DNA of 6,491 bases from Bifidobacterium breve (GTDB lineage: Bacteria; Actinomycetota; Acidimicrobiia; Acidimicrobiales; Ilumatobacteraceae). A program made the translations under genes and the position numbers. The DNA lies in assembly GCA_943325435.2 (NCBI GenBank), contig CALPPK020000072.1:1-6491 (forward strand). Direction: 5' to 3'. How positions within the stretch are numbered: the stretch's first letter is position 1; every line of letters begins with the position of its first letter. The notes under the pieces are model-generated. The model was not told the origin of the DNA and searched no databases. It saw nothing but the letters and a program-made list of their open reading frames with translations. This document shows, one piece after another, positions 1-4,133 of the stretch.

Positions 1-98
1 CTCCTCGACTGTAATTTTTGCGTGCGAGGGCTTTCTCCCCCGCAGACAGGTTAGGCGAACGGGCAGGCTGAAACCCACTCAAACGGGTGAACAGACAA
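1..98 (-). other. Leader between the carboxylase gene and a following minus-strand gene outside the window
   Basis: No gene is visible here. Read on the minus strand, the segment follows the carboxylase stop codon and ends at the window edge in TCGAGGAG (positions 8-1), a good Shine-Dalgarno-like sequence. A further minus-strand gene therefore probably starts a few bases beyond position 1 and may belong to the same transcript. In many actinobacteria a carboxylase beta subunit is followed by other carboxylase parts (epsilon subunit, biotin carboxylase/carrier), but the identity of this neighbour cannot be seen. The only structure I find is the hairpin at 24-43. Confidence 0.5.
24..43 (-). other. 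Hairpin in the leader of the next gene
   Basis: On the minus strand GCGGGGG (43-37) can pair with CCCTCGC (30-24) around a six-base loop AGAAAG, giving seven pairs including one G-U. No T-run follows on the minus strand (the next bases are ACGCAAAAATT), and on the plus strand the T-run precedes rather than follows the hairpin, so it is not a standard intrinsic terminator in either direction. It could be an mRNA processing or stability element, or a leader structure for the next gene. Function unknown. Confidence 0.4.
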
Positions 99-1472
99 CT
101 ACAACGGGGTGTTGTCGTGTTTGCGAGAAACTAAACGTTCGCGTTTGTCGCGAAGCATGTGAAGCGCTGCACAAATCTCTCGGCGAGTATCTGCGGGGTC
201 AATGACGGCATCGATATAACCACGCTCGGCCGCAATGTACGGGTTCAATAATCGGGCTGAATAATCAGCTTCGAATTCGGCCCGCTCCTCGGGCGTGGCT
301 CGCCGTTGCAGAATTGCCGCTGCTTGACCAGCACCCATCACAGCCAATTCGGCACATGGCCATGCAAGACACAAGTCGTTACCCATCTCTTTTGAGTCCA
401 TCACGATGTAGGCACCACCGTATGACTTGCGCAGAACTACACAGATGCGGGGCACCGTGGCCCGGGCATATGCAAACACCAACTGTGCGCCATGGCGAAT
501 CATGCCGCGCCACTCAAGGTCCTTACCAGGGTAGAAACCTGGTGTATCGACCAACGTAAGAACAGGAATATTGAACGCGTCGCAGAACGCCACGAATCGG
601 GCTGCTTTTTGTGACGCAGGAATATCGAGCGTGCCCGCAAGTGAAATTGGTTGGTTCGCAACAATGCCAATGGGGTAGCCAGCCATATGTGCAAATGCCG
701 TAACAACATTGCTGGCCCACCATGGTTTCATCTCGAAGTAAACACCGTCATCAGCAATTGATTCAATGACATGGCGGACGTCGTAACTGCCTGTTGATGT
801 TGTCGGAATCAGGTCGCCAGCTTCTGGAGTCAGTCTGTCATCAGGGTCAGAAGTAGGGGAAACAAGCGGAAGTTCATCAACACCAGTGGGGAGATATTCG
901 AGCAACTCTTCCAGCCACAATGTTGCTGCTTCGAGGTCAGCAACAACAACGGAACTTACACCGGTGTGTCGTGCATGCGTTCCCGCGCCACCAAGTTCGT
1001 CTGTGCTGACATCAATGCCCGTGAACTCAACAACCATCGTGGGGCCGCTTACAAATGCGTATGCATCTTCTGTCATAACGACAAAGTCGGATAAACCAAG
1101 AAGTAGTGCGGGGCCAGAAACAGCTGGTCCTGTGACAATGCTGATTGTGGGAACGACGCCTGAGCAGTCCGCAAGTGCTTTTGCAGCAGTGCCCCAACCA
1201 TGAAGTGCAGCAATGCCTTCAAGAATGTCTGCGCCAGATGATTCCATCTGTACGACAAGCGGAATTCCTTTTGTGCGAGCAGTGTCTGCAGCTGTAGCAA
1301 TGACATACGAAGCTGCGGCACTGAGTGCGCCGCGATGGAGTGATCCGTCGACTGTAAGCCACACAACGTGTCTGCCTGTAGACAACGCCACGACATTGGC
1401 TTGCGCGGCTCCGGGAACTTTGTGTTGTAGTTCCACCACCACGTTCTGTGTGTTGGGCTGGCTCGTACTCAC
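99..1472 (-). CDS. Acyl-CoA carboxylase carboxyltransferase (beta) subunit, PccB/AccD-like, short N terminus
   Basis: This 457-residue protein is a beta-type carboxyltransferase, which moves CO2 from carboxybiotin on a separate alpha subunit to an acyl-CoA in the cytoplasm. The C-terminal half is canonical: SLAGTLDI (277-284), FNIPVLTLVDTPGF (300-313), RHGAQL (326-331), RKSYGGAYIVMDS (348-360, second oxyanion hole near G353-A354), AWPCAELAVMGA (370-381) and a LNPYIAAERGYID tail motif (409-421). The residue after GGAY is Ile356; Asp at this place marks propionyl-CoA enzymes and Ile marks acetyl-CoA enzymes in the Streptomyces pair, so acetyl-CoA or mixed use is inferred. The N-terminal half diverges: the usual GPCAGG loop is GPAVSG (115-120), the SGGARIQEG-like segment is SSGADILEG (78-86), and the roughly 60-70 residues that normally come first, with the KLTARER motif, are absent. 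The start is a GTG 10 bases after the lysR stop, without a visible ribosome site. No biotin carboxylase subunit lies in the window. The family call is strong; the exact substrate is not known. Confidence 0.88.
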   Translation of the reverse strand: MSTSQPNTQNVVVELQHKVPGAAQANVVALSTGRHVVWLTVDGSLHRGALSAAASYVIATAADTARTKGIPLVVQMESSGADILEGIAALHGWGTAAKALADCSGVVPTISIVTGPAVSGPALLLGLSDFVVMTEDAYAFVSGPTMVVEFTGIDVSTDELGGAGTHARHTGVSSVVVADLEAATLWLEELLEYLPTGVDELPLVSPTSDPDDRLTPEAGDLIPTTSTGSYDVRHVIESIADDGVYFEMKPWWASNVVTAFAHMAGYPIGIVANQPISLAGTLDIPASQKAARFVAFCDAFNIPVLTLVDTPGFYPGKDLEWRGMIRHGAQLVFAYARATVPRICVVLRKSYGGAYIVMDSKEMGNDLCLAWPCAELAVMGAGQAAAILQRRATPEERAEFEADYSARLLNPYIAAERGYIDAVIDPADTRREICAALHMLRDKRERLVSRKHDNTPL

Positions 1473-1482
1473 TACATACAGA

Positions 1483-2436
1483 CTAGACAGTGAGCGGGCC
1501 GAGGCTTCCCTTAGTGGGTTTCACGCCGATTTCGAGCGAGATACCTGGCTGTTTCGGCCCGTGACGGTTCACCATGTCAAACGCTCTGTCACGAACAGCG
1601 AGGGTTGCTCTGTTTGGGCGTGGACGAGGTCGCTGCACCCAGCCGACAACGCGCTGGGGTAGTTCAGGAACAGGAATTCGCACAAAGTTTCCTTCAAGCC
1701 ATCCAGGTACCGCACTCGCCGGAACAATTGCAGCACCGAAACCTTCAAACACCAGCGACGCCATCAAGCGAACACCGTCAATTTCTGCCTGTGATTGCAG
1801 GGCTACCCCTAGGTTCGCAGCAGCTCTATCAATGATGCGGCGTTGTGCTGTGCCGCGAGGCGCAAGAAGGATCGGATGCAACGACAACTCTTCCAAGCTG
1901 ATTGTTTTATGGGTTGCCAGTACATGAGATTTTGGTGCAATAAGGAACAACTCTTCTACGAACAATTCTTTTACATCAAGACTTGAATCAGTAATGGGTA
2001 GATGAACAATGGCTGCATCTATTTCACCGCTAGTCAGTCGCGATATGAGCGAACTTGTTACGCCTTCAACGACTGTGGTGTGTACGCCAGGGTGATGACG
2101 TTGCAATGACGCCAAGAGAGAAGGCATCAGCCATCGTGCAGTGGTGCCGATACTTCCGATGCGACATTCGCCGGTAGTAGAAGATCCGAGTGAATGAATG
2201 TCAGCATCAATGTCTTCCATTTCATGCAGGATTCGCCGAGCCCGAACCGCCACCATGTCGCCCTCGTCTGTCAGCACTCCAGAAGAGCGATCAATGAGTG
2301 AAGTCCCCAGTTCCTTTTCCAGGCGTCCGATGTGAGCTGACACATTCGACTGGACTGTGTCGAGGGCCTTCGCAGCGGCCGAAAAGGTGCCGTGGTCGGC
2401 GATGGCCACCAAACTCTGTAACTGCTTGATTTCCAT
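1483..2436 (-). CDS. LysR-type transcriptional regulator
   Basis: A 317-residue protein with the LysR layout. The N-terminal winged helix-turn-helix covers about residues 1-60, with the typical pattern MEIKQLQSLVAIADHGTFSA followed by AAKAL, QSNVSAHIGRLEKELG and the closing LIDR. A linker helix follows (about 61-85), then a periplasmic-binding-protein-like effector domain (about 90-290) with CRIGSIGTTARWLMPSLL near its start and GFGAAIVPASAVPG (232-245) in the usual place. A polar, Pro/Gly/Lys-containing tail of about 27 residues (291-317) extends past the normal end. Start: ATG at 2436 with GAGG (2448-2445) eight bases upstream. It is the first gene of a two-gene or longer minus-strand operon with the carboxylase gene, an unusual arrangement because LysR genes are more often divergent from their targets. 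Control of the carboxylase and of itself is a reasonable inference; the effector is unknown. Confidence 0.93.
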   Translation of the reverse strand: MEIKQLQSLVAIADHGTFSAAAKALDTVQSNVSAHIGRLEKELGTSLIDRSSGVLTDEGDMVAVRARRILHEMEDIDADIHSLGSSTTGECRIGSIGTTARWLMPSLLASLQRHHPGVHTTVVEGVTSSLISRLTSGEIDAAIVHLPITDSSLDVKELFVEELFLIAPKSHVLATHKTISLEELSLHPILLAPRGTAQRRIIDRAAANLGVALQSQAEIDGVRLMASLVFEGFGAAIVPASAVPGWLEGNFVRIPVPELPQRVVGWVQRPRPRPNRATLAVRDRAFDMVNRHGPKQPGISLEIGVKPTKGSLGPLTV

Positions 2437-2443
2437 GGGGGAG

Positions 2444-2448
2444 ACCTC
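2444..2448 (-). promoter_or_regulatory. Ribosome binding site of the LysR gene
   Basis: The minus strand reads GAGGT at 2448-2444, with eight bases between GAGG and the ATG at 2436. This supports the chosen lysR start. Confidence 0.65.
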
Positions 2449-2481
2449 GTTTCTGGCTCAGCGGGAACCTATCTCAAAAAA

Positions 2482-2496
2482 CGATAGCAACTATCG
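2482..2496. promoter_or_regulatory. Perfect dyad CGATAG-CAA-CTATCG in the lysR upstream region
   Basis: Six-base arms (2482-2487 and 2491-2496) are perfect inverted repeats around CAA. The site lies 46 bases upstream of the lysR ATG and 12 bases upstream of the -35 box of the small-RNA promoter. It could be an operator, for example for the LysR protein itself. It does not carry the classical T-N11-A spacing across its axis, so LysR binding is only a guess. Confidence 0.45.
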
Positions 2497-2501
2497 CCCC
2501 G

Positions 2502-2512
2502 TTCAACTTGAA
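2502..2512. promoter_or_regulatory. Perfect dyad TTCAA-C-TTGAA overlapping a -35 box
   Basis: Five-base arms (2502-2506 and 2508-2512) are perfect inverted repeats around one C. The right arm covers the first five bases of the -35 hexamer TTGAAT of the small-RNA promoter, so a protein bound here would block that promoter. Bound factor unknown; short dyads of this size also arise by chance. Confidence 0.4.
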
Positions 2513-2536
2513 TGATGGTGCCAACTCGTGCATAAT
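2508..2536 (+). promoter_or_regulatory. Sigma-70-type promoter of the 6C-like small RNA
   Basis: TTGAAT (2508-2513) and CATAAT (2531-2536) are separated by exactly 17 bases. They match the housekeeping consensus at 4/6 and 5/6 positions. Transcription would start near the A at 2543, about ten bases before the first C-loop hairpin, which is where a 6C RNA should begin. It is the best-looking promoter in the window. Confidence 0.7.
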
Positions 2537-2542
2537 TTCACT

Positions 2543-2661
2543 AACAGATCGCGCCGGACATGCCCCCCATCGTCCGGCCGAAAGAACCCACCAAGATGAT
2601 CCCCCCGATCATTGGGTTTCGGTTGAGAGGCCCCGCTTATGCGGGGTCTTTCCCATTTCTT
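2543..2661 (+). ncRNA. 6C-family small RNA (B11-like) with two C6-loop hairpins
   Basis: Two hairpins each present a run of six cytosines in the loop, the defining trait of the actinobacterial 6C RNA family. Hairpin 1: GCCGGAC (2553-2559) pairs with GTCCGGC (2572-2578), all seven pairs Watson-Crick, with C6 at 2563-2568 in the loop. Hairpin 2: ATGAT (2596-2600) pairs with ATCAT (2608-2612) around C6 at 2601-2606; below a five-base left bulge (CCAAG, 2591-2595) the stem continues as AACCCA (2585-2590) with TGGGTT (2613-2618). An intrinsic terminator follows at 2625-2652 and a matched promoter precedes it. Known members, such as mycobacterial B11, are trans-acting sRNAs whose C-rich loops are reported to pair with G-rich target mRNAs. 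Ends are inferred: start from promoter spacing, end from the terminator, giving about 115-120 nt. Short reading frames across this segment have no coding character. Confidence 0.85.
2625..2661 (+). terminator. Intrinsic terminator of the small RNA
   Basis: A stem from GAGAGGCCCCGC (2625-2636) and GCGGGGTCTTTC (2641-2652) closes a TTAT loop. The inner six pairs are all G-C and the outer part contains two G-U pairs. A moderately T-rich stretch (TCTTTCCCATTTCTT) begins within the 3' arm and continues past it. It ends the 6C-like RNA and separates it from the promoter of the next gene. Confidence 0.8.
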
Positions 2662-2669
2662 GGGTCATG

Positions 2670-2700
2670 TTGGAACAGAGTCGCCATTTGCTGGCATAAC
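2670..2700 (+). promoter_or_regulatory. Candidate promoter giving a leaderless mRNA for the HAD-PlsC gene
   Basis: TTGGAA (2670-2675) and CATAAC (2695-2700) each match the consensus at 4/6 positions, with a long 19-base spacer; TAACCT (2697-2702) is an alternative -10 of the TAnnnT kind. Either would place the transcription start at about 2707-2709, on the GTG start codon itself. This agrees with the absence of any ribosome binding site there. Confidence 0.5.
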
Positions 2701-2708
2701 CTTCGCTC

Positions 2709-4133
2709 GTGGCACATGCAGCTTTCTTTGATCTCGACAGAACGATTTTGTCTGGTGCTTCTGCGCATGTTGTCAGCAGAGTCCTTCGTGAAACAGGAAT
2801 CGTGACTCGCACAATTCCAGGCGAGTCATTGATGTATTCAATTTTTGAAACGTTTGGTGAGAACTTGCCTTCGATGGTTCTTGGACGTCAAGCAGTCATT
2901 GCAATGCGTGGTCACCGCCGTGATGAAGTGCGTGAAGCTGCACGAATTGCTGCGCCTGACTTAGTGGCAATGGTGCAGCCGTATGCGCAAAAAGTTATCG
3001 ACTCTCATCGTGCAGAAGGTCGCAGTGTTGTACTTGCAACTACTACGCCACGTGACCTCATTGAACCATTCGCAGAACTAATGGGCTTTGATGCAGTTAT
3101 TGCAACCACGTATGGCGTCGACAGTGAAGGCGTGTACACCGGAGAACTTGACGGCACCTATGTGTGGTCACGTGGCAAGCGTGATGCTGTACGTGCGTGG
3201 TCTCAAGAGAATGATGTTGATCTGTCTGGTTCGTATGCATATAGCGACAGTGTGTTTGACGAACCGTTGCTGGCCTCCGTGGGGTTTCCACATTGCGTGA
3301 ACCCTGATTGGCGCCTTCGACTCATGGCTGCTGCGCGCCGTTGGCCGGTAATGCACCTTGATGTTCCACATGGTGTGGCAAAGGTTCCCGTTATTGGCTT
3401 GGAAGCTCAACAGCTTCTTATGAAGTTCGCCCGTCCTGAAGTTTTCCCGTATGCGCGATTCACGATTACTGGCACCGAGAATATTCCGAAAGACAGTGCG
3501 GCGATTTTGTGCGGAAACCATCGCAGTTATTTCGATATTGCTGCCGTGTCTCTTGCCGTTGCAAAGACTGGCCGCGCTGTTCGTTTCTTGGGTAAGAAAG
3601 AAGTGTTTGACGCACCCGTCATTGGGCCAATCGCATCTGCGCTTGGTGGTATCCGTGTAGAACGCGGCACCGGTAGCGACGAACCACTGCTTGCAGCAAC
3701 AGAACTCATTAATGCAGGTGATCTTGTTGCGTTGATGCCACAAGGCACCATTCCTCGCGGTCGCGCATTTTTTGATCCGATTCTGAAGGGCAGGTGGGGT
3801 GCGGCCAAACTTGCAGCCGCTACACGTGCACCAGTTATTCCGATTGGAATTTGGGGAACCGAAAAAGTGTGGCCTCGCAACGCCAAACTGCCGAATATTA
3901 CGAATGTCACTTCGCCACCAGAAGTAATCATCGTGGTAGGCACGCCGGTGCATCTGGGGTACACAGATCCCGATGCAGATACAGCTGCAATCATGACTGC
4001 GATTAGCGCGTTACTTCCACCAGAAGGACGTGAGTATTACGAGCCGACAGAAGACGAACTCCGACGTTCGTACCCGTCGAATTATGCAGGTGACCCGAAC
4101 GCCGAAGATGAACGACGTCCGGGAACTGACTAA
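2709..4133 (+). CDS. Bifunctional HAD-IB phosphatase / 1-acylglycerol-3-phosphate acyltransferase (PlsC-type)
   Basis: A 474-residue two-domain protein. Residues 1-205 are a HAD subfamily-IB phosphatase: motif I DLDRT (D8, D10), motif II in LATTTPRD (109-116), the motif III lysine in RGKRD (155-159) and motif IV YSDSVFDEPLL (178-188; D180, D184). Residues about 240-440 are a PlsC-like acyltransferase: HX4D as H271-RSYF-D276, GKKEVFDAPVIG (295-306), MPQGTIPRG (343-351) and VIPIGIWGTEKVW (376-388). The usual EGTR of motif III is QGTIPR, which I recall from the mycobacterial fusion Rv2483c as well. The PlsC part should acylate lysophosphatidate at the membrane during phospholipid synthesis; the phosphatase substrate is unknown and need not be phosphoserine. 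The C terminus (440-474) is charged and Tyr/Pro-rich. The GTG start is fixed: an in-frame TAA sits at 2697-2699 and the catalytic Asp is already residue 8. No Shine-Dalgarno is present, so the mRNA is probably leaderless. It converges on aconitase with no intervening base. Confidence 0.92.
   Translation: MAHAAFFDLDRTILSGASAHVVSRVLRETGIVTRTIPGESLMYSIFETFGENLPSMVLGRQAVIAMRGHRRDEVREAARIAAPDLVAMVQPYAQKVIDSHRAEGRSVVLATTTPRDLIEPFAELMGFDAVIATTYGVDSEGVYTGELDGTYVWSRGKRDAVRAWSQENDVDLSGSYAYSDSVFDEPLLASVGFPHCVNPDWRLRLMAAARRWPVMHLDVPHGVAKVPVIGLEAQQLLMKFARPEVFPYARFTITGTENIPKDSAAILCGNHRSYFDIAAVSLAVAKTGRAVRFLGKKEVFDAPVIGPIASALGGIRVERGTGSDEPLLAATELINAGDLVALMPQGTIPRGRAFFDPILKGRWGAAKLAAATRAPVIPIGIWGTEKVWPRNAKLPNITNVTSPPEVIIVVGTPVHLGYTDPDADTAAIMTAISALLPPEGREYYEPTEDELRRSYPSNYAGDPNAEDERRPGTD

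Noticed and set aside
24..43. Intrinsic terminator for the lysR-carboxylase operon
   Set aside because: The hairpin is not followed by a T-run on the minus strand, and the T-run on the plus strand is on its wrong side.
2437..2475. A lysR promoter on the minus strand
   Set aside because: TAGGTT (2471-2466) could be a -10, but no -35 with acceptable spacing was found, so I did not call it.
2508..2805. Short plus-strand open frames of 63 and 81 codons across the intergenic region
   Set aside because: They run through the promoter, C-loop hairpins and terminator of the small RNA; one begins at the ATG inside the first loop. There is no ribosome site and no coding character.
3168..3953. 261-codon minus-strand open frame opposite the HAD-PlsC gene
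   Set aside because: It lies wholly antisense to a gene with clear catalytic motifs, has no recognisable domain, and its composition (rich in Asn, Thr, Arg, Cys) is that of a shadow frame.
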